NCBI GenBank assembly: GCA_003533505.1
Contig: DQGD01000003.1
Coordinates: 34,252 to 98,251 of the forward strand
Source of the DNA: Clostridiales bacterium
GTDB taxonomy: Bacteria > Bacillota > Clostridia > Christensenellales > Pumilibacteraceae
DNA length: 64,000 nucleotides
Reading direction: 5' to 3'
Part shown: positions 23,977 to 33,290 of the stretch, piece by piece
How positions within the stretch are numbered: position 1 is the stretch's first letter
Layout: each line of letters opens with the position of its first letter
Translations under genes and position numbers: made by a program
Notes under the pieces: generated by a model
Database searches by the model: none
What the model saw: the letters and a program-made list of their open reading frames with translations, nothing else
Told to the model about the DNA's origin: nothing

Positions 23977-26900
23977 TTATGCGCGGTCCTCGATGGTGTA
24001 CCAGATATTGCTGTAGATACCCATGTTCTTGTCGGTCGTGTCGTTTCTGAAGGAAACACCGAACGAGCAATCCTTGTTGACGTCAAACAACGTGTCGATG
24101 TAGTTGGTGCCTGCGCCGCCCGTGCAAGTGCCGGAGGTATAGCGAGCGTCAACGTCGAACTTATTATCCGCGCCGTAAATCGTTATCCAATTCGTACCGG
24201 TACCGATCTTGGCGTACATTTCAAGCTTGTGACCGTCGATTACGACCTTCATGGTGAGTTTGTAATCCGCGCCGCCCTTTTTGTAGGTGTAGTAGCTAGT
24301 AGGAATGCCAAAGGGCTCCCACTGATTTTTGTCTTGGAAGAATATACGCGATTCGTAGTCGTGCGCGGCGGTGAGCATGAGTTGGTCGCCTTCGGAAACG
24401 AGCAGCACGCGCATCATGTTGTTCGAGCTATCCTTGACGAACATACCCGCCATCGGCCAGCCGGTGCCGTTGTCAAGCATATTCGTGAGCGTGTAGCTGA
24501 ACGTGAGCTTCTGCGTCGCAGGCTTGAAGGTGATGCCGCTGAGTGCGGATTCGTGAGTGGAGGTAACCGCTCTACGCTTGAGCGAGCCGTCTTCCTGCAA
24601 CACGAGTCCGTCGCCGGTTACCGTGGTGTACCCGTACTTGCCGGTGAAGGCGATGTCCTGAGTGCCGTCCTCGGTAACGGTGATTGCGGTGTCGTAAACG
24701 TTGTTCATCCAGGTAGCCATGGTGTAGTTACCGGCAGGCAGCGAAGCCGTGTAGGTCATCGCGTTGTCCTCGCCGATAGTCACTTTACCGAAGTAGTTAT
24801 TGCCGTTGTCCTTGGTGAACACGACGTAGGTGCTGCCCACGCCGTCCATACCGGTAGGAACGGTCGCGCCGGTTATCGTACCGGTAATCGTCTTGTTGAC
24901 TACAGCCTGAACGGTATAGGTAATAGTCCTGTCGTTCATAAGTCTGAGCAATTTGACCTCGCCTATTCCGTAGTTCTTGCCCAGGTCGTCGGTCACGCCG
25001 GCAATCTCATAGCCCTCTTTTGCGGTTGCGGCGATGGTGACGTCGGCGCCGAACGCAACGGTATAAACGTTGGCGTTCTCTGCGCTTGCGGTGCCGCCGG
25101 TGACGGTAATGTCGGCGTTTTCCGTTCCGACAATGGTTACCGTGTGAGTCTTGCCGATAATCTTGTTGACCTCTTCCTCGCCCTCATAAGCCTCGAAGTT
25201 GGTGAATACATAGTTGACGGTAAGATTAGCACCGATAGTGAACGAAAGCGATACGCGAGCTTCGCCCGAAGGCATCTTCGCATTGTCGATGCCCTGCGCG
25301 GTACGGGTCGCGACGGTGGAAACGTACATCAGTCCGTATTCGGTGGCGGAATTCTCTTTCGCAATCATGTAGTAGGTATCGTTTGCGCGGACGAACATTA
25401 CGTCGTATTTGCCTTTATTGGCGAACGAGAAGCCGCCCGGGGTAAGGTCAAGTCCCGCAGTTGATACCCATGCAGGTTCGCCGATACGCGCGCCCGTCAG
25501 ACGGGTAAGGAACGCAAACTTGTTGTCGTTTGCGTCGACGTAGCGGACGCCCATGCCGGGGTCGCCCTCGGTGCCGCCGCCCTTATTCTCGACGGTGAAC
25601 TTAACAACCGAGTAAGCGTCCTTGATACCGGTAAACAGCGCATTCTGTCTTTCAATGTTGTTGCTGTTTTTGCCGTCGACCGTGGTGACGGTGAGCGCTT
25701 TGGTGTCGTAGTTGTAGTCGACGTTAAGGTCGCTGGAGAACTTGACGGTAGTGCCGTTCGTGAACGTCACGTCGCCGCCGAACACGGACTCGTCAAGCTC
25801 GGCAACGGGAGCCGTGATGGGTTCGCCTGCCGTGACGGTGACTGCGTTTTCGTAAACTCTCGCGTAGTGCTTGCCGGAGGTAACTTTAAGCGCGTAGGTG
25901 CCGGCAGCAACCGCCGCGAAGGTGTAGTCGCCGTTTGCGTCGGAGGTTGCGGAGTAGGAAATCGCGTCGCTGACAAGCGTTACCGTTGCGCCCTCGATAG
26001 CCGCGTCCGCGCTGTCCTTAACCTTGCCGCCCACGGTGTTCGCGACCGCGAAGGTCGTTCTGAACGCGTAGTCGGTGTCGTAAGCGCCGGTGAACTCGTA
26101 AATGCCGTTGGTTGCGGTTTCTTCCTGCCAGTCGCCGTCGCCCACTTTCATCTCGAACTTAGAAAGCGCATAGCCTGCTTCCGCGGTGACGGTAATCCTA
26201 ATCTTCTGACCGGAGGTAATGGTTTCGCCATTGACGTAAGCCGCGCCGTTTACGGTAATCACGGACGAACCGCCCTGCCCGTCGGTCACGGTGATATTGC
26301 CTTTAACTTCGCTTTCGATTGCCGCGATAGCCGCGTCGATTGCCGAAGCGTCGGTAACGAGCGAGAAGTCTTTTGCGCCGTCGTAAGCGGCGTGGTTGCC
26401 GAACGCGCCTATGCCGATAGCGAGCTTGGGAGCCGCCATGATAGCCGTCCAGGTGGAGGGCAGCTTGTAGTCGGTTCTCTGCGAGCCGTCGTAAGCGTAA
26501 ACGTTGCCGTCCTTATCGAACTTGCCGAGGTACTTACCCTCGCGGATGAAGTACAGGAAGTCGCCCTTTCTGATAATGCGGATTTTCGCGGTCACGCCGT
26601 CGGCGGAAACGTAGTTGGTAAAGCCGAAAGCCGAGCCGATGTCGCCGAACATGTTTACGGTACTGTGGCTCTTGCCGGGAGTCCACCCGTCGTTAGTCCA
26701 GCCCTGACTGAACATCATCACGCCGGTGTTGTGGGCGCCGATGAGCACTCTGTTGTCGCCGCCTGCGGACAGTGCGAAGCCGGTGGTTTCCCATGCGTCG
26801 CCGCTGCCGCCGGTGTAGCCGAGCGTTTTGTCGTGGAAGTTCATTACCGTAACGTCTGCCATAAAGTCGGTGACGGCGTTCTTGGTGAAGGACATCTGCG

Positions 26901-29900
26901 GATTTGCGTCGGTGAAGCTGTACCAGCCGTCGTTCATACGGTTGGGGTAAGTTCTGACGGTGCCCACGCGACCCACGACGTTAAGTCCGTCTTCGTCGAG
27001 CTGCACTTCGTAGTCGAACGGCGTTGCGCCGCCGGCTTCGGTCAGCTTTCTTTCAATGGTAGCCGCGTCGGAGGAAATGGAGATGTTTTCCCAATCGAGG
27101 TAGCAGTACTTAGCGGTGTTGGAAGCTATGTCGATAGCCCAAGCCATGGGGGTATCGACGAACTCGGACGCCAGCGTGTAGGAGTAAACGAGCGTCCAGC
27201 CGCCGGTTACGCCGTCGGTCGGGGTCGAGGTGTACTTGGAGAACATGTACACTCTGTCGCCGGTCTTGACGACGCGGACGTCGACGGAATTTGCGCCGTA
27301 CTGCCCGGTCATGTTCGCCTGAGCGTAAGCCCATGCGTCGCCATTGAGGTTGCCCGGTCCGGTCTGGAAGTTACTGCTGCCGTCGTACTTACGGGTCGGG
27401 TCCATAACGCCGAAACGGAGGAAACGAGCTTCAAAAGTCTTGGTGCCGTTGTGCATTTTCACTGCGATGCCCGGCCAGAATTCCTTGTTGCTATCGCCTT
27501 CGATGTCGCTCATCGGGTCGAACTTGACGGTGTACTCCACTACCGCGTCTTTTGCGATGTAGTCGGTAAACCAATGTCTGGGTTCGTTGAGCGATTTCCG
27601 TCCTCTCGGGGTGAATACCTTGACGGTATCGGTGGCGTAATCGTAGGTCGTGTTGATGCCGTTGAGATTGGAGGTCAACGTCTTGTCGCCCACGGTGACC
27701 GAGCCGCCGGTGAGCATGAATTTAAGCTCGATGTTCGCGACGGTCTGCTCGGAAGCCGATTCGTCGATGGTGAAGTTTACCGTAGCGGTGCGAGCGAAGT
27801 AGTTATTCTTACTCACCTCTACCTCGTAGTTGCCGCTCTTGAGGCTGATGCTGTAGGCGCCGTTCTCGTCGGTGGTGGTTTCGGCGAACTTGATGTCGCG
27901 CGCGCCGCTCTCGTCGAGGAGGTAGTACACAACGCTTGCGTCGGCTACGCCCTTGTCGTTATTGTCCTTGTCGACAATCTTGCCGGTTGCGATTTCCTGC
28001 GGGTCCTTATCCTTGAAGGTTACGCCGAACTCGTAGTTCATATCCCAATTCATGGGAACGAACGTGAGCGTGTAGCCGCCGGTGATGTCGCCGGTCAGCG
28101 TGCCGAGGTTGGAGGTCGCGACGGACACCGGGGAGCCGCCGTTGACGGTGACGGTGAAGGAAGCGATTTCCTTTTCGGCGTCGGGAGTTACGTTTACGAC
28201 AACCTTGGAGCCGAGCGGAGCCTTGCCGGTGATTGCCTCGCCGTTTGCGGTGGCGGAAATCTCGCCACCCTCGGTTTCGGCAGGCACGGTGACGGTCGCG
28301 CCGTAGCCGGCGGTCATATAGCCGTAATTCGTGTAGGTGACGTCGAGCGTCGCTCCGCCGCTGATGTTGACGGACGAGCCGAAGCTTACGGTGCAATCTG
28401 CCGCGAGGATTTCGCTTACCTTAGCCGCGGCTTTCGTGCTGAGCACGGTGACTTCGCCGTTTCTCGAAGCCATGGTCACTTTGCCGTTTGCGATTTCGGC
28501 GAACACGACGGGCTTCTCGTCGGTGGATTTCTGATAATAAAGTATAATCGCGTTGGCGCTCTTCACCGCTCTGAACTCAAAGCTTTCGCCCATCGTCCAA
28601 AGTCCGGAAATGCCGTGACCGAGGTCGGTACGGTCGCCGTTCCAAGCGAAACCGTCGCCGTTGATGCGCAGGTTGTTACGCATAAGCGCGAGGTAAAGCT
28701 CGTGGTTGTCGGCGGTGTTGAACTTTAACACGAAGCCGGGGTCGCCCTCGGTGCCGCCGTTGTAGGTCACGGTCGCCTTGACCGCGAAGTCGACGGCGTT
28801 GAGGTCGGTGAAGCGAGCGTAGCACTCTTTGCTCGGGTCGGAGTTAATCGAGCCGTCGGGGTTGACGGTCATCGTGGAGCTGCTAACTTCGTGAATGCCG
28901 ACGACGATATTGCCGTAGTTATAGCCCGGGGTGAGCTTGTTCACCCAGCCGCTCTCGGTAGCCACGTCGAAGGGTATCTCAACGGGGTTGCCGCTGGGAA
29001 GTACGATGCTGAGGCTGTAGGTGCCGGAAACGAGCTTCGTTTCAATCGTGCCGTCGGCTGCGATTTCGACGGGAACGACTGCGCCGTTTACGGTAAGGTC
29101 TGCGGTTACGCCGTCAAGCGTGGTAATCGTTCCCCACTCGCCGAACGGAACGATTTTAGCCGTTACGTCGTAGGTGTTTCTCTCGAACGCGCCCTGCATT
29201 TCCACCGTGCCGCTCGCTTCGGGAGTGAACGTGTAGGTGTAACGGTAGTTTGCTTCGTCGAACGTGCCGGTAAGAACGGTGCCTGCGCCCGTTTCGTTGA
29301 GCGACTTGTACACGAACTGCACCGCGCTCTTGTTAAAGTCTTCGTTGACGTCGACGTAGAAAGTAACCGCTTCGCCGTCGCCGAACGCGGTCTTTTCGGG
29401 CAGGGTCAGTTCATAACCGTCGGTATCGAAGTTTGCGTCGGTATTAAAGCCGATAAATTCGATTTTGCGCGTGATGTCGCGCTCGGTCTTGACGAGGGTA
29501 ACCGCTTCGGTGATGGTCCTGTAGTTGATTTCCTCGCCGGTAGCGTCCGCCCACACGAATTCCTTGCCTGCCGACGGGGTGTCGGTGATGGCAGGAGCCG
29601 CGTCGCGCCCGCCGTCGGGCGTGATAAGACCGAAGCCGTACTTGGCGGTCTTGGTCGCAACTGTGCTGTCGCCGTCCTTGAAGGTGACTTCCGCCCTTAC
29701 TCTGGCGAGGTAAACCTTAATCGTGTTGGCGGCAGGGTCTGCGGCGTTCATGACCACTTCGGTCACGTTGTCCTTGTCCGCAGCCAGCGCGAAACCGACG
29801 GGAATGGTTTTCTCGTCGTAGGTGTAGGTTACGCCGTCGTACTCGGTGAACGTGCTGCCGAGGTCCTCGGCGAGAACGTACTCGTTGTCGCCCGCGTTCT

Positions 29901-30711
29901 CGACGTAGACGATGATTTTACCGGAAATCGCTTCCTCGTCGTAGTAAGCCTTGAGCGTAAGGCTGCCGTCGCCGGCAATCGTGCCGCTCATCGTGCTCGC
30001 CTTGGCGTTGAACTTATAGCCGTCGTAGGTCTTGGGAGAAGCGGTCGCCACGGTGTCGGTGGTACCCGTCTTGTTCTCGGTTTCTACGAGCGTGGTCTTG
30101 TTGTCGTGAGTCTTTTTGTAGTGCTCTACCTTGTAGGCGGTGTCGGTGTTAGCCTTGAACACCGCTTCTACGGTAACGGACTCGGTGGGAGCCTTGTCGA
30201 AATCGAAATCGCCCCAGCCGACGAACGTGTAGCCGGGCTTTGCAGCCGGCGTCGGCACGTCGGATTCTTTGACCTTGTGTCCGGCGGTGACCGTCACTAC
30301 TTTTTCCTCGTCGCCGTTCTTGAAAGTAACGGCGTACACGGAGCTGCGTGTAATCTTGACGACGAACGTCTTTGCCTCGCCCTTATCGGTCGAAGGCTCG
30401 GCTTTTATGTAGAACGTATTGATGCCGTCGACAATCTTTGCCTTGCCGTCCTCGAGTTTCTCGCTCAAACCCTTGTCCTTGTAAAGGCTGAGCGTAAAGC
30501 CTTCGTTTACGGCGACGTTACCCAGAACGTCGACCTCTTCGACGTCCGCGTCCACCACCTTGGAGAATGCTCCGGTGGCTTCGTCAACCGTAAAGAAGCC
30601 GTCTTTTGCGCTGAGTTCGGCAGTAACCGTGCTTCCGCCGCAAGCAGCGAAAATCACGGTAGTCAAAGCCAGCAACAGCGCGAGTAAAACAACTATCGGT
30701 TTTCTCTTCAT
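23977..30711 (-). CDS. Giant multidomain surface lipoprotein
   Basis: 2244 residues. A lipoprotein signal peptide ends in FAAC (Cys 24), so it is anchored to the outer membrane face. Residues about 130-190 form an InlB B-repeat-like unit (GYTFVGWGDF), and about 195-260 a MucBP-like unit (YKVEHYKKTHDNKTT...GYKF). The rest alternates large beta-sandwich domains resembling concanavalin-like lectins (each with an EGDPG...RYVD or KFNT core) with short carboxypeptidase-regulatory-like Ig domains at about 907-983, 1558-1632 and 1943-2017 (for example GAYSISLKSGNYEVEV; GDYTFAAVAAGTYALKV). There is no catalytic motif and no sortase signal. AGGAGGG precedes the ATG. Adhesion or polysaccharide binding is the likely role (inference). 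Confidence 0.88.
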   Translation of the reverse strand: MKRKPIVVLLALLLALTTVIFAACGGSTVTAELSAKDGFFTVDEATGAFSKVVDADVEEVDVLGNVAVNEGFTLSLYKDKGLSEKLEDGKAKIVDGINTFYIKAEPSTDKGEAKTFVVKITRSSVYAVTFKNGDEEKVVTVTAGHKVKESDVPTPAAKPGYTFVGWGDFDFDKAPTESVTVEAVFKANTDTAYKVEHYKKTHDNKTTLVETENKTGTTDTVATASPKTYDGYKFNAKASTMSGTIAGDGSLTLKAYYDEEAISGKIIVYVENAGDNEYVLAEDLGSTFTEYDGVTYTYDEKTIPVGFALAADKDNVTEVVMNAADPAANTIKVYLARVRAEVTFKDGDSTVATKTAKYGFGLITPDGGRDAAPAITDTPSAGKEFVWADATGEEINYRTITEAVTLVKTERDITRKIEFIGFNTDANFDTDGYELTLPEKTAFGDGEAVTFYVDVNEDFNKSAVQFVYKSLNETGAGTVLTGTFDEANYRYTYTFTPEASGTVEMQGAFERNTYDVTAKIVPFGEWGTITTLDGVTADLTVNGAVVPVEIAADGTIETKLVSGTYSLSIVLPSGNPVEIPFDVATESGWVNKLTPGYNYGNIVVGIHEVSSSTMTVNPDGSINSDPSKECYARFTDLNAVDFAVKATVTYNGGTEGDPGFVLKFNTADNHELYLALMRNNLRINGDGFAWNGDRTDLGHGISGLWTMGESFEFRAVKSANAIILYYQKSTDEKPVVFAEIANGKVTMASRNGEVTVLSTKAAAKVSEILAADCTVSFGSSVNISGGATLDVTYTNYGYMTAGYGATVTVPAETEGGEISATANGEAITGKAPLGSKVVVNVTPDAEKEIASFTVTVNGGSPVSVATSNLGTLTGDITGGYTLTFVPMNWDMNYEFGVTFKDKDPQEIATGKIVDKDNNDKGVADASVVYYLLDESGARDIKFAETTTDENGAYSISLKSGNYEVEVSKNNYFARTATVNFTIDESASEQTVANIELKFMLTGGSVTVGDKTLTSNLNGINTTYDYATDTVKVFTPRGRKSLNEPRHWFTDYIAKDAVVEYTVKFDPMSDIEGDSNKEFWPGIAVKMHNGTKTFEARFLRFGVMDPTRKYDGSSNFQTGPGNLNGDAWAYAQANMTGQYGANSVDVRVVKTGDRVYMFSKYTSTPTDGVTGGWTLVYSYTLASEFVDTPMAWAIDIASNTAKYCYLDWENISISSDAATIERKLTEAGGATPFDYEVQLDEDGLNVVGRVGTVRTYPNRMNDGWYSFTDANPQMSFTKNAVTDFMADVTVMNFHDKTLGYTGGSGDAWETTGFALSAGGDNRVLIGAHNTGVMMFSQGWTNDGWTPGKSHSTVNMFGDIGSAFGFTNYVSADGVTAKIRIIRKGDFLYFIREGKYLGKFDKDGNVYAYDGSQRTDYKLPSTWTAIMAAPKLAIGIGAFGNHAAYDGAKDFSLVTDASAIDAAIAAIESEVKGNITVTDGQGGSSVITVNGAAYVNGETITSGQKIRITVTAEAGYALSKFEMKVGDGDWQEETATNGIYEFTGAYDTDYAFRTTFAVANTVGGKVKDSADAAIEGATVTLVSDAISYSATSDANGDYTFAAVAAGTYALKVTSGKHYARVYENAVTVTAGEPITAPVAELDESVFGGDVTFTNGTTVKFSSDLNVDYNYDTKALTVTTVDGKNSNNIERQNALFTGIKDAYSVVKFTVENKGGGTEGDPGMGVRYVDANDNKFAFLTRLTGARIGEPAWVSTAGLDLTPGGFSFANKGKYDVMFVRANDTYYMIAKENSATEYGLMYVSTVATRTAQGIDNAKMPSGEARVSLSFTIGANLTVNYVFTNFEAYEGEEEVNKIIGKTHTVTIVGTENADITVTGGTASAENANVYTVAFGADVTIAATAKEGYEIAGVTDDLGKNYGIGEVKLLRLMNDRTITYTVQAVVNKTITGTITGATVPTGMDGVGSTYVVFTKDNGNNYFGKVTIGEDNAMTYTASLPAGNYTMATWMNNVYDTAITVTEDGTQDIAFTGKYGYTTVTGDGLVLQEDGSLKRRAVTSTHESALSGITFKPATQKLTFSYTLTNMLDNGTGWPMAGMFVKDSSNNMMRVLLVSEGDQLMLTAAHDYESRIFFQDKNQWEPFGIPTSYYTYKKGGADYKLTMKVVIDGHKLEMYAKIGTGTNWITIYGADNKFDVDARYTSGTCTGGAGTNYIDTLFDVNKDCSFGVSFRNDTTDKNMGIYSNIWYTIEDRA

Positions 30712-30809
30712 AGTCCCTCCTGAAAGGAATTTTAATTTTTGTCGTAGCGTTTCGAGGTAGCCACGCCCTCAGCGGCGTAGTTCCCCCTTCCGCTAACCTT
30801 ATCGTATTG

Positions 30810-30838
30810 ATTATACGCTATTTAGTATGACTTGTCAA
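30810..30838 (-). promoter_or_regulatory. Promoter of the giant lipoprotein gene, perfect consensus
   Basis: TTGACA (30838-30833), a 17-bp spacer and TATAAT (30815-30810) on the minus strand, giving a leader of about 90 nt. The rest of the gap 30839-31006 is AT-rich and shows nothing else. Confidence 0.9.
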
Positions 30839-31006
30839 GAGGTATTTTCGATTTTACCTTCATTAATTCGCAAATTTTACGCGCTTTTTTGCGGCACGGT
30901 CGCAAGCTTTGCCGACCGTTTTGCCAAAAACGCAATATTTTCTTTTGATTTTGAAATAAATTTGCAATAATCGTAAAAGCTCGCCGCAGTTCCCTGTTGC
31001 CGCGGC

Positions 31007-31042
31007 AAAAATGAAAACGCCTGCCGAAGCTGACGGCAGGCG
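31007..31042 (-). terminator. Terminator of the QueT-type transporter gene
   Basis: CGCCTGCC / GGCAGGCG stem with a 9-nt loop, then TTTTCATTTTT on the minus strand. Confidence 0.85.
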
Positions 31043-31051
31043 ACAGGTGGT

Positions 31052-31723
31052 TTATTCTCTTTTATCGGCGGTTATGTCCGCGCTTGTATCCGCGCCTTCC
31101 ACGTGGCGGTCGGGGATTTTGCCGTCCTCATCTCGCTCGCGCGGCTCGCTCTCGCCCGGCGCATCGGTTTTTGTCGGGCACGGGTTTTCAGCGCTCTGCT
31201 CTTCCGTTATCTGCGGCGCGTCGTCGGCTTTACCGCCGACAGGCTGCAAGCCGAAAAGCGAGTGGCGTTTTTTCGCGAGCTTCGCCATCGCGAAGTACAG
31301 CGGCACGCCGAGCGCCACAACCGACAGCAGCTCGCCCCCGCCCACCGTGAGCACGTTGAAAAAATACGGCTCGGTGATTTCGGGGTTGGTGAGAAATATC
31401 ACGGGCACCAAGAACGCGTTGCACAGCACGGGCGGAATTATCCCCAGCCAGATTTTACGGCTGAGCCGCGTGAGAACGGCGGCGATAAGCGTTGCCGCGG
31501 TTCCGATGAGCATGTCCCACGGTCCTGCCGGGATATTGGCGATAAAGCAGCCTATCGTAAGCCCCGGGATTGCCTCGGTGAAAAACAGCGGCAGTATCGT
31601 CAGAGCCTCGCTTACGCGGAACTGAACGGGCGTGTACGCAATCGGCGCGACAACGAACGTAAGCGCGGCGTAAAGTGCAGCGATTACGGCGGAGCGCACC
31701 AAAAATTTGGTGGTTTTTTTCAT
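31052..31723 (-). CDS. queT: QueT-type transporter (ECF S component-like)
   Basis: 223 residues. Residues 1 to about 160 form five or six membrane helices with the family pattern AVIAALYAALTFVVAPIAYTPVQFRVSEALTILP (ends AVIAALYAAL and RVSEALTILP), then FFTEAIPGLTIGCFIANI. QueT proteins import queuosine precursors, probably with a shared ECF energising module encoded elsewhere. The last 60 or so residues are an unusual charged tail rich in Glu, Asp, Lys and Pro (about 165-223), absent from typical QueT. GGAGG sits six bases before the ATG. It has a structured leader. Confidence 0.85.
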   Translation of the reverse strand: MKKTTKFLVRSAVIAALYAALTFVVAPIAYTPVQFRVSEALTILPLFFTEAIPGLTIGCFIANIPAGPWDMLIGTAATLIAAVLTRLSRKIWLGIIPPVLCNAFLVPVIFLTNPEITEPYFFNVLTVGGGELLSVVALGVPLYFAMAKLAKKRHSLFGLQPVGGKADDAPQITEEQSAENPCPTKTDAPGESEPRERDEDGKIPDRHVEGADTSADITADKRE

Positions 31724-31738
31724 AATGTCCTCCGTTTT

Positions 31739-31833
31739 ACGGGCATTTGATTGCCCGGGTGATTGTTTCCCGTCGACTCGAGTGCTGCACCAAACGAGCC
31801 GTGGGCTTTTTTGCTTTATATTATTATATTATA
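31739..31833 (-). promoter_or_regulatory. queT leader with hairpin next to the ribosome binding site; possible riboswitch
   Basis: Two overlapping TATAAT boxes (31833-31823) lie about 100 bases upstream, with no good -35 hexamer. The leader then holds CGGGCA / TGCCCG (hairpin at 31755-31738, just ahead of GGAGG) and a GGTG...CACC pairing. It does not match the preQ1-I consensus by eye. Confidence 0.35.
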
Positions 31834-31852
31834 TGGAACGTTATACGAAGCG

Positions 31853-32731
31853 TTATTTTTTGTTCGCGATTTCCAGCGCGTCGGCGGTTTCGCGCAGCTC
31901 GATAAAGTGCGCGTGCTCGTTCTCCGAATTAGGCGCGTGGAGCGTAAGATACGGCTTGCCGTCCTTTTCAAAGACCATGCCGTGACCGCCGTCGCCCGAG
32001 TATAGCGGCTCGGCTATCTGCGACCAGCCCGTAGTCACGTCGTCGCCCTCGTGGCGAAGCATGCCCTGCGTGTAACCGCCGCTGCCGAAGCTCGACCACA
32101 GCATTACCAGCGCTCCGTTCTTATTCCTGTGCACGAACGGACCGTCGGTGACGTAGTTGCCGCTGTCGTTGCGCGCGTTTTTCCAGGGTGCTTCGGACGC
32201 GCGGAACAACAGTTTCGGCTCGCCTTTCGCCGCTTTGAGGTCGGGCGTGAGCTCGGTTATCCACATTTCGCCGTCGTGAACCTGAAGCCACTCGTGACAG
32301 AAAATGCAATAGAATTTGCCGCCGCTTTGCACGAGCGTGCCGTCAAGACACCACCAGCCCTCGGGTGTAATCGGCTCCGACCACACGGTAAAGCCGGTGA
32401 GCGGATTGTCGCTCCTGAGAATCTGACAGCGTCTACCGTCCTTTTCCGAGAAGAACGTGGCGAACATGTAGTAGACTCCGTCCACTTTGTGCACTTCGGG
32501 CGCCCAATAGGCTTTCTCGCCCCAGAAGCCGTCGGGGCGGTCGAACGCGTGATAGGGACCGTCGAAAGTAACGAGGTCGTCGGAAACAAACGACGAAAAG
32601 CCCGGCGTTTTGCCGTCGCCGCCGTAAGCCGCCGAGTTTGCCATATTGTTGGTGCCGTACATGTAGTATTTGCCGTCCTCGGCAAGTATGTACGGGTCGC
32701 GTATTCTCAATTTGTCCTTGTCAAACTTCAT
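31853..32731 (-). CDS. Glycoside hydrolase family 43-like enzyme
   Basis: 292 residues, no signal peptide, so cytoplasmic. The five-bladed propeller pattern of GH43 is visible: RIRDPYIL near the N-terminus with the probable general base Asp 12, GTNNM, YWAPEVHKVDGVYYMF, WWCLDGTLV with a second conserved Asp, and repeated YCIF/YLTLH blade edges. GH43 enzymes release arabinose or xylose from plant oligosaccharides, and some act on galactose linkages. The exact substrate cannot be read from sequence. AGGAGGG precedes the ATG. It lies nine bases after the cyclophilin gene and ends the gpsA operon. Confidence 0.85.
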   Translation of the reverse strand: MKFDKDKLRIRDPYILAEDGKYYMYGTNNMANSAAYGGDGKTPGFSSFVSDDLVTFDGPYHAFDRPDGFWGEKAYWAPEVHKVDGVYYMFATFFSEKDGRRCQILRSDNPLTGFTVWSEPITPEGWWCLDGTLVQSGGKFYCIFCHEWLQVHDGEMWITELTPDLKAAKGEPKLLFRASEAPWKNARNDSGNYVTDGPFVHRNKNGALVMLWSSFGSGGYTQGMLRHEGDDVTTGWSQIAEPLYSGDGGHGMVFEKDGKPYLTLHAPNSENEHAHFIELRETADALEIANKK

Positions 32732-32740
32732 ATTTCCCTC

Positions 32741-33256
32741 CTACTCCGCGACTTTAATCGACTCGATAACCACGGGTTCGACGGGCACGTCGCGGAAGCC
32801 GTCGACGGAACACGTTTTCACCTCGGAAATCTCAATCGCGGTTTTCAGACTCTGTTCGTCGGCGGTCTGACCGAACGCGGCGTACTGACCGTCGAGGTAC
32901 GGCAAATCTTCCACGCAGATAAAGAACTGCGACGAAGCGGAATTCGGGTCGGGAGTGCGCGCCATCGACACCACGCCGGGAGTGTGGCGGAGCGCGTTGC
33001 GCACGCCGTTAGCCGCGAACTCTCCGCGCACCGTGCGAGGCGCGGGCTTGTGAATCAGCTCGCCCTTGCCTGCCTTAAATCCGCCGCCCTGAATCATAAA
33101 CCCGGGAATCACGCGGTGAAAGCACAGACCGTCGTAGAAGCCGTCCTGCACAAGCCGCATAAAATTCTCCACCGATTCGGGCGCGTACTCGCGAAACAGC
33201 TCGAGGTTGATTTTCCTGCCGTCCGTCAGCGTTATACAAACTTTGTCCTTTGTCAT
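32741..33256 (-). CDS. Peptidyl-prolyl cis-trans isomerase, cyclophilin type
   Basis: 171 residues, typical for a cytosolic cyclophilin. It isomerises Xaa-Pro bonds. Visible motifs are FHRVIPGFMIQGG (catalytic Arg and the Phe/Met/Gln site), VSMARTPDPNSASSQFFI and LDGQYAAFG. No signal peptide. Two nearby ATGs compete; the second (33256) sits seven bases after GAGGAG, while the first (33262) is too close to it, so the second is preferred. It lies between gpsA and the GH43 gene in one operon. Confidence 0.93.
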   Translation of the reverse strand: MTKDKVCITLTDGRKINLELFREYAPESVENFMRLVQDGFYDGLCFHRVIPGFMIQGGGFKAGKGELIHKPAPRTVRGEFAANGVRNALRHTPGVVSMARTPDPNSASSQFFICVEDLPYLDGQYAAFGQTADEQSLKTAIEISEVKTCSVDGFRDVPVEPVVIESIKVAE

Positions 33257-33290
33257 TGTCATTCTCCTCGCGGCAGCCGCGCCGCCGATT

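Noticed and set aside
25867..30687. Long plus-strand open frames antisense to the giant lipoprotein
   Set aside because: No start signals or domain motifs; low-complexity Val/Gly/Glu/His composition mirrors the coding strand.
31739..31830. preQ1-I riboswitch before queT
   Set aside because: The short hairpin and A-rich tail typical of that aptamer are not present. Left as an unassigned structured leader.
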